A stretch of 64,000 nucleotides of DNA from Sphingomonas gei (GTDB lineage Bacteria; Pseudomonadota; Alphaproteobacteria; Sphingomonadales; Sphingomonadaceae): contig NZ_SRXT01000008.1 in the NCBI RefSeq assembly GCF_004792685.1, positions 1-64,000 of the forward strand. The letters run 5' to 3'. The notes under the pieces were generated by a model, which was given only the letters and a program-made list of their open reading frames with translations, did not search any database and had not been told where the DNA came from. The position numbers and the translations under genes are program-made. Numbering within the stretch: the first letter of the stretch is position 1; each line of letters starts with the position of its first letter. Below are positions 18,436 through 29,600 of the stretch, piece by piece.

Positions 18436-18875
18436 CCTTAGCCAGTACACGCCTCAATTGTCGCCGTTTTCCAATCGTCCTGTCGATCCTGAACCCTGCT
18501 CGCTCGTGCATCTGCGGACGACCGCGGGATGACCGCGCTGGCCTTAGTCCAACACGAGCAACTCAGCGGATCCGCTTGCCGTGGGCATCCACCACCTGCA
18601 CTTCGCCCAGCCCGAGCTTGCGGATGGCCGCCATCCATGATGCCGGAGCGCTGCAAAAGCAGCTCGGCGCCTGACCCGCAGGCGGGCCGCAGGCGCGACC
18701 CGCCCAAGCTGGATCCGACCTACGCAACAAGACGAGCCGTCGGCCATGAAAAACCCGTCGAGACTTCGTGACCAACGCCGAGCTCTTTGCTGCGGCGGCC
18801 GCTTTCATTCCCGTCCAAGCCCTAGTCGCAGCGCCGCTTCGGAGAGGCGCCGAAGGGACATCCAAGGACCCTGCC
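18436..18875. other. Gene-free region between methyltransferase and SnoaL-like fragment
   Basis: No supported coding sequence. A minus-strand frame contains AAIRKLGLGEVQVVDAHGK, which looks protein-like but lacks a start and a recognisable family, so it may be another gene fragment. Flanking remnants support an interpretation as decayed DNA. Confidence 0.4.
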
Positions 18876-19094
18876 ATGTCCAATCCCGACCTGACAGAAT
18901 TCTACACGCGCTATATCGCCGCTCTCAACGGGCGCGACATCAAGACCGTCGAGAGCATGATCCACGAGGAAGTGCTTCGGCTCGGCGTGCCTTGTCCGTG
19001 CAGCGGCGTCCTGGATTCCTTCAGGGTGATCACGGACGCGATTCCCGACTATCGGTGGAACATCCAGGATCTCTTCGTCGTCAACGACCGCATA
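18876..19094 (+). pseudogene. Truncated SnoaL-like (NTF2-fold) protein
   Basis: A start with the ribosome-binding site AAGGA leads into MSNPDLTEFYTRYIAALNGR and later RWNIQDLFVVNDR, typical of the first two thirds of a SnoaL-like ester-cyclase/NTF2 protein. After about 72 codons the similarity stops and the frame continues as unrelated residues. The break coincides with the tail of an integrase fragment on the opposite strand, so the gene lost its 3' end in a rearrangement. Confidence 0.65.
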
Positions 19095-19330
19095 ACGCCG
19101 CACCATCGACTCCGACTTCCAGCCTCCCCACTCCTGCAGCACCCAGGTGACCACGTCGCTTTGCCGAAGCCAGCTCGCCCAGATGTGCCTGAGGTCCTGC
19201 CAGCGAAAGTCGGTGATCCCGCATTTCGCCAGCGCCGCGCGCCAGGTGCGCGTGTTCGCCGAACGGAGCGGGTTGCCCCGGTAGGTGCCCGCTACTTGGC
19301 CGTCGCTTGCTGTTGCGCAAACCCGTGACC
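19085..19330 (-). mobile_element. C-terminal remnant of a tyrosine recombinase (phage-type integrase)
   Basis: The minus strand reads VAGTYRGNPLRSANTRTWRA, then DFRWQDLRHIWASWL, then VLQEWGGWKSESMVRRYA. These carry the catalytic box LRHxxASWL (Arg and His) and the GGW..MVRRYA box with the nucleophilic Tyr. The N-terminal and core-binding parts are missing, and the usual tail after the Tyr box is replaced by unrelated sequence. It is the footprint of an integrated element that has been lost. Confidence 0.75.
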
Positions 19331-19393
19331 CCAGCGCAGAGATGATCGAGCGAAACCACGGCCATCACCGCCGGACTTGCGGTACTGGGTAAC

Positions 19394-20506
19394 TCAGGGA
19401 GCTATCTTGATTAGAGGATTCCCTTCTGACGAATCACCGCGGCCGAGCTTTCTGAGAACGGTGCGCAATGGTGGTTCCCCGAAGCGGACTACGGTCCAAG
19501 ACAGCACCAGCATCACGGAGAATGCGACGGCGGCGGCGGGCCAATAAGGCGCGCCCATATGGAGCATGCCCCCGATCCAGATTGCTCCGAGTTCCTGGTG
19601 CAGCAGGTAAAGGGGATAGGTCATCAACCCGACCGTGGCGGAGACCGACGGACTGACAAGACGACCGAGTAACGGCTGAAGCCGCTCGGCGAATACGATC
19701 GGCAACAGACAGACAGCAAACACGATTAGCGGAGAAACATGAGCGGGGTCGTTGCCATTAACGACGGTTCGGTGAGCTTCGATTTCGATCAACGCCGCTA
19801 TTAAGGCCGGCATAAGATGAACCAACCAGAGCGGTCGCCACCCTAGCCTCCGCCGTGTACGGATCAGAATGCCGAGTGCAAAGAAACAACCGTGCGGCAG
19901 AAGCGTGAGCTGGACGAGCCGGTCGGTTGCAGGCGGTACGTCGGCAAAGCACGACGCGACCCAATAGACGGCACTCGCAAGACCAAGCAGCGCGCCGACG
20001 CGTTCTATCCTGCTCAGCGTGGAGCCGCCCAATAGCGAAGCCGCGATCAACAGGTAGAAATTTAATTCGATCGCAAGGGTCCAATAGCTTGGATCGATGC
20101 CGAACATCGGCCAGAATAGCATCGAACCCAACCAGAGAGCGACCGCCGTGTCCGCCGATAGATCGCTAAACAACAGTATCGCGACGGCGGTCACGGTGGC
20201 GCAAAGCCAGGCTGCCGGCACGAGGCGCAGGACGCGCCGGGCGGCGAACGACCCCGCCCCAGATGCCTCCGCGGACCATGCAATTACGAACCCGGAGACG
20301 ACGAAGAACAACTCGACGCCAATCCAGCCCGAGTTTACCCAAGGCGACCATCCCGCGTCGACCGTCATCCCTTCGAGCAGGGCGCGCCCACCGGGCGGCG
20401 GCCTATACGCGAAGCCGTGCCCCCAGTGGAAAGCAAGCACGATCAGCGCGCAGCCAAAGCGCAGCAGATCCAGGGCGATAAGGTTGTGGGATCCCCTCCT
20501 AGCCAT
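19394..20506 (-). CDS. Acyltransferase family 3 (OafA/YrhL-type) membrane protein
   Basis: About 370 residues with ten or so hydrophobic helices. Hallmarks are the N-terminal LDLLRFGCALIVLAFHWGHG (with the conserved Arg and His) and WIGVELFFVVSGFVI, then RRVLRLVPAAWL. Members transfer acetyl or other acyl groups to cell-surface sugars or antibiotics. The start is one of two close candidates (ATG at 20506, GTG at 20521). Neighbours are remnants, so context gives no substrate. Confidence 0.85.
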   Translation of the reverse strand: MARRGSHNLIALDLLRFGCALIVLAFHWGHGFAYRPPPGGRALLEGMTVDAGWSPWVNSGWIGVELFFVVSGFVIAWSAEASGAGSFAARRVLRLVPAAWLCATVTAVAILLFSDLSADTAVALWLGSMLFWPMFGIDPSYWTLAIELNFYLLIAASLLGGSTLSRIERVGALLGLASAVYWVASCFADVPPATDRLVQLTLLPHGCFFALGILIRTRRRLGWRPLWLVHLMPALIAALIEIEAHRTVVNGNDPAHVSPLIVFAVCLLPIVFAERLQPLLGRLVSPSVSATVGLMTYPLYLLHQELGAIWIGGMLHMGAPYWPAAAVAFSVMLVLSWTVVRFGEPPLRTVLRKLGRGDSSEGNPLIKIAP

Positions 20507-20689
20507 TGCAGCGAGGTGCACGCAGAATGCCTAACAAGTGATGTAAGTATCGCTCTCACCGTCGAGGCATGCGTATGTGGAACCGCCCTTACAAGGAGCG
20601 AGTGCCACGGGGTGCGTCTTGCCCAGAACGAGTAGCTTGTCGCCGGCATTGCGCAGGTGGAATTCGACAGCTCACGCCTTGATACCGAT

Positions 20690-21450
20690 CCCATCCGCCG
20701 TGTAAGCGACCGTTTCCTCACGGCCGCAAACCGCAGGCATTCGATTTCGCGTGCAGAGACCGCAGGACGAAGGCGGAGTAACCAGTGCAAGCAGGTGAAT
20801 ATCGGTTGCCGCGAGGGCGAGCTCGGCGCCGGTCTCCTGCACGGCCAAGCATGCGCGCTTTATGTCGAAGCCGATCAGATTGACCATCGCGTCCCGCGGC
20901 GTGATGATCGGAGATCTCCGGCACGATGTGCACGAGCATGGCGCTGTTCGAGGCGAGCGCGACGCGGCCCGCCGCGGGAACGCGAACCAGAAGCGGCCGC
21001 CCACTCGATGCAGCGGCGCGATCTCTGCGCCGTCGGCGACGATTCGGATTGCGGCTCCCCGGACTTGATCCAGCCCAGTGTGTCGGCCTGGGCGTGGAGG
21101 CGCTGGCGCAGCCCGATCGGCTGCGGCCCGGCCGCAACCGACGCGAGCAGGCATCGTCCCACCTCTTTCGGTCGAGCCGGCCATGCAGCTCGGCATGGCC
21201 GTCGGCACGTCGTGGGTCTCGAGCTCGACGTGGAAATAGCGGACGCTGTCGGTCTCTCTTGAGAAATCGTCGCGCCCTCGACGAGGTGGTCGACGGCACG
21301 AGCACGCCGTCGACATAGACCGCGTAGCCGGACGACGGGCGGACATAGTGCGTAGGCATCGCCGGGCCGAAGGCATGCCTGAACGCGCACCGCTCAGCCA
21401 TCCCGAACCCAGACTGTCGAGTGCTTCCGCTGCCTATGCCGTCGAGCATA
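20690..21450 (-). pseudogene. Frameshifted Hint-domain protein
   Basis: Three minus-strand frames must be joined to read the protein: SGYAVYVDGVLVPS in one, DHLVEGATISQE in the next, SVRYFHVELETHDV in a third, and later LGWIKSGEP and EIAPLHRVGGRFWFAFP. Together these match the self-splicing-like Hint_2 domain of large bacterial surface proteins (DHAVYVDGxLxP, YFHVELExHDV) and its C-terminal tail. At least three frameshifts make it non-functional. Confidence 0.65.
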
Positions 21451-21507
21451 AAGCGTGAGCGCGTTCATCGGGCCGACGGGAATGCCACGACTATCAGGAG
21501 AAGCGGC

Positions 21508-21606
21508 ATGAAACGGGCGGCTCCAGCGCCCGACGCGGCGACTTCCACCCAACTGGCGATCGACACGATCCGCACGCTGGCAATGACGCAGTGCAGAAAG
21601 CCTGGC
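21508..21606 (+). pseudogene. Transketolase N-terminal remnant
   Basis: The start MKRAAPAPDAATSTQLAIDT is followed by IRTLAM and then, after loss of one base, DAVQKA: the conserved DTIRTLAMDAVQKA start of transketolase. The deleted base is near position 21583. The remnant ends at the alpha-galactosidase stop, so the rest of the gene was lost when this junction formed. Confidence 0.7.
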
Positions 21607-23504
21607 TATCGGCTCAATTCGAGTATCCCGGATGCGGGCATGTCGAGCAGGTGCGGTCCATTCGTCAGCCGGACGACAGAACGGTTGACAATCCGGCCGT
21701 ACGCATCCCGAGTGGTTGCCTGAAACCTCCCTGCATCTTGTTCGAAATACAATAGGACGTTCCGTGACTGGGTGGCATTCACCACATCGATCGCCGGCGT
21801 GACTTTGTCGATCGTGACGAGATGACCGCTGTACAAGCCGATGATCTGTTTTTTCGCCGTCACGGCGCGAACAATAAGATAGTCGCCCCCAATGCCCTCG
21901 GGACGGAAGTCACCGGAGAGCAGGACGTCGCGATTTGCGCGCCAATAAGAGAGATAGCGCTCCAGCATCGCCGAATGCCCGGGTGTTAGCCCGGCCAGCC
22001 GCACCGAAATCTGCGGCACGGCGAAAAGCGTGTCGAGAAGTTGCAAGGCAGCCTGTTCCACCGGCTCGGCGTGGTTCCACACCACGGGATCGGCATGGAC
22101 CGGTGTCGATCCGGACAACAAACGCAGATCGACGATCCGCTGCCGGTTGAGAATCGAGCTGTTCGGCGCATCCGAGGCACGAAGCATGTTGCCGTATTTG
22201 CGGATCAACGGACCGGTATATGCCTGACGGAATTCGATGAGGACGTCGGGTTTGGCCGCCCGAAGCGCTGCCATGATGTCGGTCATCAGCCGGTCCACCG
22301 CTTCATAAACCGAGGCATAGTCGCGTCCGTTGCCAGCCTCGAGAACCGTCTTGTCGTCCGACTTGAACGAGTCGATGAAGTCGAGCTTCAGACCGTCCCA
22401 GCCCCAGTCGACGACTGCCCGGCGGAAAGTCTCGATCAGATAGGCGCGCACCTCCGGATAGCGCGGATCGAGCACGTTGGTGGATTGCTCGTTCCATCGC
22501 CGCAGCGTCTTGCCGCGGAAGCGGCGAAACGCTTCCGAATTGTCGCCGACAAAGGGCACGGAAAACCACAGCATGCCTTTCATGTTCAGCCCATGCAGCG
22601 TGTCGGTGAACGCGCGCATCTGCCGGAGCCGCTCCGGCTTCCAGTCGCCGACGAACGCATATCCGCGATTCCCGTCGTTGGTCTGCCAGCCGTCATCGAC
22701 GATCATCACCTTGAAGCCGCGTTTCGCCGCAGCCGCGGCTTCTTGGCGCATCAGGTCGTCGGGCACGTTTTGGTGATAGCTGTACCATGTCGAGTCGAGC
22801 GGCTCCGCTGCGGCCGCCGGCGCCGGCGACGGAGCATAGCCGGGCTGTTTCGCCCACCATTGTGCAACGTCCCGCAACACCGTCGAGAACGGCAAGGGCC
22901 GGCTATCGAAGCGCAGTTCGACGCGATAGCGCTTGAGCGGCGCATGCGGCTCGGTGAACAACTCGATGGTCTGATAGACGCGGACGTCCTCTTCCCGCAG
23001 CCGCGCCGACAACAACACCGGGTTGAGCGCGTCGCTGACCGATACGGTCATGCGATTTCGCTCGTCTCGCCCATACAAGGCCAGTACCGGCGCGTGCGCT
23101 GTGAGCGTCGAGCGAAGCTGCACGTCAGCGAAGTCGGGCACGATGGTGCGCCCGAGGCCCGCGTCGGGCGTCCACATCCCGGACATGTTCACCGACGGCA
23201 TCGACCAGCGGAGCATCAGCCTGGGCGGCGGCGCCTGCGTAGCGCGCGACAAGGTCAGCACTACGCCATCGACGCCCAACGCACGCGCTTGCACGTCGAT
23301 GTCCAAGTCAAACCCCTTGAGGTCGCCGCTGACCGACAGAGGAAATCCCTGCACGACAACCGATCGTTCGAGGGAGGCCGGAGCGGTTTGCGCGCCGGCC
23401 GGCAAATGGGTCACTGCCGCCGCAAACGTCAGCAGCATGCAGGCTTGGCGCACGAAGCAGGTGCCGCCTCCAAAACGTTGCTTGCGCCAGATGGTCAGGG
23501 CCAA
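21606..23504 (-). CDS. Secreted GH36-type alpha-galactosidase
   Basis: A 632-residue clan GH-D glycosidase. After a signal peptide (ending at PAGAQ, about residue 39) and a beta-rich N-domain, the TIM barrel shows MIVDDGWQ (Asp270-Asp271), WFSVP, KLDF with the nucleophile Asp375, and RASDAPN with the likely acid/base Asp445. It would cleave terminal alpha-1,6-galactose from melibiose, raffinose or galactomannan. The start is a TTG with GGAG 7 bp ahead. It lies 128 bp downstream of a TonB receptor on the same strand and completes a receptor-plus-enzyme locus. Confidence 0.85.
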   Translation of the reverse strand: MALTIWRKQRFGGGTCFVRQACMLLTFAAAVTHLPAGAQTAPASLERSVVVQGFPLSVSGDLKGFDLDIDVQARALGVDGVVLTLSRATQAPPPRLMLRWSMPSVNMSGMWTPDAGLGRTIVPDFADVQLRSTLTAHAPVLALYGRDERNRMTVSVSDALNPVLLSARLREEDVRVYQTIELFTEPHAPLKRYRVELRFDSRPLPFSTVLRDVAQWWAKQPGYAPSPAPAAAAEPLDSTWYSYHQNVPDDLMRQEAAAAAKRGFKVMIVDDGWQTNDGNRGYAFVGDWKPERLRQMRAFTDTLHGLNMKGMLWFSVPFVGDNSEAFRRFRGKTLRRWNEQSTNVLDPRYPEVRAYLIETFRRAVVDWGWDGLKLDFIDSFKSDDKTVLEAGNGRDYASVYEAVDRLMTDIMAALRAAKPDVLIEFRQAYTGPLIRKYGNMLRASDAPNSSILNRQRIVDLRLLSGSTPVHADPVVWNHAEPVEQAALQLLDTLFAVPQISVRLAGLTPGHSAMLERYLSYWRANRDVLLSGDFRPEGIGGDYLIVRAVTAKKQIIGLYSGHLVTIDKVTPAIDVVNATQSRNVLLYFEQDAGRFQATTRDAYGRIVNRSVVRLTNGPHLLDMPASGILELSR

Positions 23505-23632
23505 CTCTCGTCTCCAATTGGCTAAGGCTTTTCGCGATAAACGATGGATAGTAGCTCGGCAGGGCGCTCAGGGCAGTGCCGGGACGGCGACTCTCGTCAC
23601 CGCCCGGCTAGGCTTGCGCTCAGGTACAGGCC

Positions 23633-26566
23633 CTAGAACTTGCCTCGGATCCCGATCGAATATCGCGGCGGCGTGGCTTCATAATAAAGAACACGGTTCT
23701 TGAACCGGGAGAAATCTCGCGTGTCTTCGCTGAACACGTTCACGCCCTCGGCGAATATCTGAAACTCCCGGTTAATAATATAACCGATGGTGAAGTCGGT
23801 CTGGCCGAATGCCTCCCTTTGCTGCGGCTCGCTATAAGCTCCCTGGGCGAGGACGAGGAATTCGGACCGATAATTGTACGCGATGCGCGCCGAGATCGGC
23901 CCGTTCTCGTAAAAGACCGTCGCATTTGCGGTGTGCGGGGTAAAGCCGTTGAAGCCGAGATCCCCGGCGGGCGCGTTGTCGCGCTTGCTGTGGACATAGG
24001 TGTAGTTGAGGATGCCGCCCAACCCCTTGAGCGGGCCGCTGTTAACGGTCTTTTGCAGCGCAGCCTCGATCCCGGCGAGACTGCCCGACAGCCCATTGCG
24101 CTGGCGGGTGTCCTGGAACGTGACGTTGATCACTTCGTCTTGGGTGCGCCCGCCGTTGCCGGCCGGGAAGAGGATGGGACGGGAGACCGGCAGCGTCGAC
24201 GTCTCGATGAAATTACCGAGCTTCTTGTAGAAAGCGGTGATGGCAAGGAAGCTGAACCGATCATAATACCATTCATAGGCGACGTCGAAATTGTTCGCTT
24301 CGTATGCCTGTAGCAGGGGGTTGCCGCCGCCGCTGGTTGGGGCGTTCGAACGGCCGCCATAGTCCTGATTGAGGCCAAGTGCGGTGAGCGTCGGCCGGGT
24401 GACCGATTTCGAATAAGCGAACCGCAGCACCATGTCCTTCGCAGGCTCGAGTTTCAGGTTGAAGGCCGGCAGGAAATTCACATAGTCGTTCGACACCGAA
24501 TTGAATTCCGACGGCCCCTCGATCACCACCAGCCCGGTATCGCCGGCCGATTCCCGGATCTGCAGCACCGGCACCACGAAGCCGCTCGACGTCGCGTCGG
24601 TGAACGCGATGCGGAACCCGGCATTGGCGCTCCACGGCATCTCGCCCCCGAAATCGCCGCCCCAGTTCGTGTTCAGATAGGCTTCGAACGTCTTTTCCCT
24701 TACCCCTGAATCCCCTTGAGGGTAACGGAACTGCGACCACAATCCCCTCGCCGGATCCAGGCCCGAGCTGCCGATATTGGCGAGGAGCGCCGCCAGACCT
24801 GCCGGATTGTTGCGGCCATAGTTGGAATTGGCGAGATTGGCGGGATTGTTCAACTCGCGGAAGATATCGGCAGCCGACGCAACCAGCATGGCCGGCGGCG
24901 CCTTGTCGGCGCCTTCGACGCCCTTCAGATATCCAGAGAACGAATATTCGTTCTGGATGGAAGTATCGAAGGGCACCGTATAACCGCAATACAGGCAGCC
25001 GATCGACGAGTAGCTCAGCCCGTATTGGGAAAAATCTTTCTGGCGAAAGCCGAAAAAGGACTTTTCCCGATCCGATCGCAAGGCGCCAACGCTTAGGGTG
25101 CGCAGCGGGCCCTTTTCCAGTTTCCACGAAGCGTCGAAGCGGAATTCCTTGATTTCGTCCGAACGCTTGTACTTGCCGTTACCCGCGTAATGCAGCCGCT
25201 GCAGCGACTTGTCGGTCAGACCGCCGAGATTGGTCACCGTCGATATGCCCTTGTCGGTAGGCGCCTGGACAAAGGGCGATTCCGGAGCCAGTTCGCCCAG
25301 CACGAGGAAATAGTCGTCCCCTTCGCTGGTCGATTTCGACCATGATCCGTCGACGGAGATTTTAAGGCGATCGGTTACGTCGTACGCGATGTTCGCCCCG
25401 GTGGCGTAGGTCTTTGCCACCGAATTACTGCCGTTGTTGACGTTGTCATTCTGCGACTGGCCGACGGCGCCGGCAATGAGGGGGTTTCTCGCAACGAAAT
25501 CCGCGCCGGGCCGGCTGAACGAAATCGCAGTGCCGTTCTCGTCGAATTTCGGATCGATATAGGGGGGGCTGAAGAAATTGGACTGGCGGGCGTTTACATT
25601 CTCTACTTCGAACCGCGCGAACAGCCCGTCGAGGGAAATTCGCAGCCGGTCGGTGGGAAGTACTTCGAGCGCGCCGTTCAGCGCGAGCCGCTTGCGGGTC
25701 TCGCGGCCCCGATTGAACACCGCTTCCTGTTGTACCCTCGAACCGGCGGGGATGGCGACGAGGCTGGCGGGCGTGAGGCCCGACGAAGTGGCCGGCGCGG
25801 CGACCATGATGTCGCCAGGATTGCCGGTATCTCCAGCGATCGCCGGATTGATGCCGTCGCGCAGCGCATATCCCGACGTCGAGAAGGAATCGATCGCGGA
25901 ATGCCGTTCGGAATAAGTCCCGCCGAGCGCGATTCCGAAACTGGTGCCGTCGGACCAGGACGCCGTTCCCCCCGTCTCGAAGCCGAGCTTCTTGCGAAGT
26001 ATGTCCTCCTGACCGGCGAGCGAGAGCGTGCCGCTCAAGCCCTCGGGCCGGTCGAGCGGCTTGAACGTCTTGATGTTGACCACCGATCCGATCCCGCCCG
26101 ACTGGGTTTTGGGATCCACTGTCTTATAGACTTCCGCCGTCTGGATGACGTCGGCAGCCAGGATGTCGAAGGAAAATTCGCGCCCGGCATTGTCGGTAGC
26201 GACGGTGCGTCCGTTGAGCAGCACCGTGTTGTACTCCGGCCCTAGCCCGCGCACGGTGATCGAGCGTCCCTCGCCGCCGCTCCGGTCGATCGCGACGCCG
26301 GTGATGCGCTGGAGCGCCTCGGCGACATTCGAATCGGGAAACTTTCCGACGTCCTCTGCCGAGACTGCGTCGACGACCCCGTCCGCCCCCCGCTTGATGT
26401 TTTGCGAGGCTTGAAGCGACGCCCTGATTCCCGTCACGACGATATCCTGGCTCGCCTCTTGAGCCTCGCCCGCCTCCACCGCGGCCTGGTCCACGACTTG
26501 GGCAGCAGCAGGCGACGCAATCAAGGCCGCGGTCATCAGCAGCGAATATCTGTACTTCGTAATCAT
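23633..26566 (-). CDS. TonB-dependent receptor (large, TonB-Xanth-Caul type)
   Basis: A 977-residue outer-membrane receptor with signal peptide (ends SPAAAQ), a TonB-box-like QDIVVTGIRAS segment, and the plug hallmark VSAEDVGKFPDSNVAEALQR then ITGVAIDRSGGEGRSITVRG. The barrel ends in the typical C-terminal aromatic residue (YSIGIRGKF). This large class mostly imports plant-derived oligosaccharides. GGGAGGGAGG precedes the ATG. It has no STN domain, unlike its neighbour and paralogue, so it likely imports but does not signal. The downstream alpha-galactosidase suggests alpha-galactosides as the cargo. Confidence 0.9.
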   Translation of the reverse strand: MITKYRYSLLMTAALIASPAAAQVVDQAAVEAGEAQEASQDIVVTGIRASLQASQNIKRGADGVVDAVSAEDVGKFPDSNVAEALQRITGVAIDRSGGEGRSITVRGLGPEYNTVLLNGRTVATDNAGREFSFDILAADVIQTAEVYKTVDPKTQSGGIGSVVNIKTFKPLDRPEGLSGTLSLAGQEDILRKKLGFETGGTASWSDGTSFGIALGGTYSERHSAIDSFSTSGYALRDGINPAIAGDTGNPGDIMVAAPATSSGLTPASLVAIPAGSRVQQEAVFNRGRETRKRLALNGALEVLPTDRLRISLDGLFARFEVENVNARQSNFFSPPYIDPKFDENGTAISFSRPGADFVARNPLIAGAVGQSQNDNVNNGSNSVAKTYATGANIAYDVTDRLKISVDGSWSKSTSEGDDYFLVLGELAPESPFVQAPTDKGISTVTNLGGLTDKSLQRLHYAGNGKYKRSDEIKEFRFDASWKLEKGPLRTLSVGALRSDREKSFFGFRQKDFSQYGLSYSSIGCLYCGYTVPFDTSIQNEYSFSGYLKGVEGADKAPPAMLVASAADIFRELNNPANLANSNYGRNNPAGLAALLANIGSSGLDPARGLWSQFRYPQGDSGVREKTFEAYLNTNWGGDFGGEMPWSANAGFRIAFTDATSSGFVVPVLQIRESAGDTGLVVIEGPSEFNSVSNDYVNFLPAFNLKLEPAKDMVLRFAYSKSVTRPTLTALGLNQDYGGRSNAPTSGGGNPLLQAYEANNFDVAYEWYYDRFSFLAITAFYKKLGNFIETSTLPVSRPILFPAGNGGRTQDEVINVTFQDTRQRNGLSGSLAGIEAALQKTVNSGPLKGLGGILNYTYVHSKRDNAPAGDLGFNGFTPHTANATVFYENGPISARIAYNYRSEFLVLAQGAYSEPQQREAFGQTDFTIGYIINREFQIFAEGVNVFSEDTRDFSRFKNRVLYYEATPPRYSIGIRGKF

Positions 26567-26655
26567 AAATCCTCCCTCCCGTCAATTTACTTGTTAATTA
26601 TTCGCAGTTCAGTCCATATCGTAGACGAATTACGTATCCGTACGAAAACACAAAT

Positions 26656-29600
26656 CTAGTATTTAAATCTTATGCCAAAGTTGTATCGCGCGCCTGTACT
26701 TTGAAGCATGAGAAAACGATCCTCTTTCGCCGACCATTCATGCACACGGGCATCGGTGACATTGATACCCTGCGCGTAGATCTGAATGCCATTCGCAATA
26801 TCGAGGCTTAAATTGAGATCGAGCTGCCCGTACGACGAGCGGTTGCGGGGGCGCGCCTGGTCGGATCTGCAGGACCGGAGGTAACTGGATCTCCAGTTGT
26901 AGGCTGCCCTGATCGAGAGGCCGGATCTCTCGTAAAAGACGCTGCCGTTCGCCGAGTGCGGGGACAGCCCGTTATAGCCGCAATCATAGTCGGCGAGGCT
27001 CAGTTCACGCCTCGCCTTGCTCTCGACGTAGGTATAATTGCCGGAAATGCCCAAGCCCGAGGCGGATCCGGGCAGCCAATCGAACAGATATTGCCCGCCT
27101 AGCTCCACGCCGCGAATATAACCGGTCTGGCCGTTCCTGGTGCGCGTATCGAGGAAGATCCTCCCGAACCTTTCCACCGGAAGAGCCTGCAACTCCAGAA
27201 AATCACGCAGATCCTTGTAGAATCCTCCCACGCTGAGGTAGCTCACTCTCGACAGATACCATTCCAGGGAAACGTCGAAATTGGTCGACCTGAATGGCCT
27301 GAGGCCGGGATTCCCGCCGCTCGACAGCGGCGCGGAGACTCGCCCGCCAAAAGTGTTGCCGACTCCCAATTCGGTGAGCGTCGGCCTGGTTATCGTCTGC
27401 GAGAATGCGGCGCGCGCGATCACCTCGGGGCGAAGCTTCAGTTTGAGGTTCGCCGAGGGTAACGCAGTGACGTAGCTGTTTCGCACGGCGACCGCGGCGG
27501 CGGGTCCATAGGCGAACTGCAGGGTGTCGTCCCCCGGCGTCACCGTGACGCCGATCATCGGAACATCGTACCCGCTCGAGTTGGTCGCCGTGCGGACCAC
27601 CCGTAGCCCGGCATTGCCTCCCCAGGCCGAGCCCCCGAATTGCAGCGCAACATACCCGGCTACCAGGCTCTCGCGTACGTCCGAATAGCCGGTGAGATTC
27701 TCACGCGTGCCGAACGGCCCGCCCGGCAATGCGAGAAGGCGCGCGGCCTCCGCGGCCTGCTCCTGCGCGTTCCGCCCTTGGCGGGGGCGGGCCAGATTGA
27801 TCGGGTCGGAGAGGTATTCGACGATCGCGCGCGGGTCGAAGGTGAAGAATTCGCGCGGCACATCGTCGCTGCCGGATGCGCCGGTGAGGAAGCGATCGAG
27901 CCGATAGGGTCGCAGCAGCGAGACATCGACGGGGGTCTCGTATCCACAATAGGCGCATACCGCGTCGATATTTTCGAAGTACCGCCGCACTTTTGATCGT
28001 CGCGCATACGCCATGCCAAAGCCGACCGACTGGAGAATACCCGCCTGGAGAGTGTATCCGCCATCGAGACGGTATTCCGATCCGAGATCGAGCACCCGGC
28101 CTTGATCCATTCGCGTGTAATGGGCACCTAGCAGTGCCGGGTCGGCCAGGTCGCCGATGTTGTACGCGATCGGGAGATCGCCGCCCTGGTTGAGATCGAA
28201 ATGCGGGCTCGTCTTCGCGAAGGATCCGACAACGACATACGAACCGGGACTATGCTGGACGGCCCCGGTCTTCGATGCGTCGAGCCTTACCTCGAAATTC
28301 GCGGAAGGCTTCCACCGCAGATTCGCGCCGAGCTGATACGACTGTGTCAGCCTGTCGCTGGATTGAACGATATTGTCATTCTGAGACAGTGACAGGCGAT
28401 CGGCGAGCGCAGGGTTGTCCAACAGGAAGCGCTGGCCGGGCCGGTCGAACCCGGTCGCGGTGCGGTTCTCGTCCACCGCCAAACCGATGTAAGGCGAGGA
28501 ATAGAAGTTGGCGAAAATCGCCCGGTCGGAAAAGGCGTCGAGCTTGGAATAGAGCCCATCGAGACTGAGCGTCATCGTTGGGTTCAATTGCGCGGCAAAG
28601 GTGGCGGCGGCATTGATCCGTCGGCGACGGCTTTGCTCTCGCGCGAAATTGAGGTTCTGGGGAACGTGTACGGTAGGCATTTCAACAAGATCGTCGCCGG
28701 TGAGACCAGCGCTCTGCCCGTTGCCTTTCAACACCGTCTGCGGGCTGAACAGCCAGCCATCGATCTGGACCGCATCGCTTTGGCTCTCGCGGTCGGTAAA
28801 GGATGCGGACAGCACCAGCCCGACGGTCTTCCCCTCATTGCTTAAGGACATGACAGCGGAAAGGTCCGAGCGTGCCTTGCGGCGGAGATCGTCGTAGATT
28901 CCGCCAGCCGCCACCGCGGCATGAAATCCGCTCTTTCCTTCCAGGGGCCGAGCGGTGACGATGTTCACCGTCGCGCCGATGCCGCCCTCCTGCAGCGACG
29001 CGATGCTCGACTTGTAAACGTCGGCGCGTTGGATCATCGTCGACGACAGGCCGTCGAAAGAGAACTCGCGGCCCGGATTGTCGGTCGCCATCATGCGACC
29101 ATTCACGAGCACGGTGTTGAACTCCGGGCCCAGGCCGCGAACAGTGATGAACTGTCCTTCCCCCCCCGAGCGGTCGATGGCGACACCGGTGATGCGCTGG
29201 AGCGACTCCGCGATATTGGAATCGGGGAACTTCCCGACATCTTCGGCAGAGACACTGTCGGTGATCAGCTCGGCATCGCGCTTGAGGAACGCGGAAGACG
29301 CCAAACTTTCCCGATATCCCCGGACGACGATCAATTCGTCATCGACGGGGATGGCCCGATCGGCCTTCAGTGGACGCGGTGCGTTTTCGCCACCTTTCTT
29401 CCCGTTGCGCGATCCCGGCGCGCGCCGAACCGGTGGTGCTACGCGTGAGAGCGGACGCGGCGGTGCCACAACGATCGCAAAAGTCTGGGGGCCGGTGGGC
29501 TGGGCGACGAGGCCAGTACCGGCCAGCAGTTGCGCCAGGGCCTCGCGGGGAGTCATATGGCCGCGCACCGTGGGCGACCGCTTTCCTTTCGTTATCGCGC

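Noticed and set aside
22041-23525. 494-codon plus-strand ORF opposite the alpha-galactosidase
   Set aside because: Antisense frame; GH36 catalytic residues are on the minus strand.
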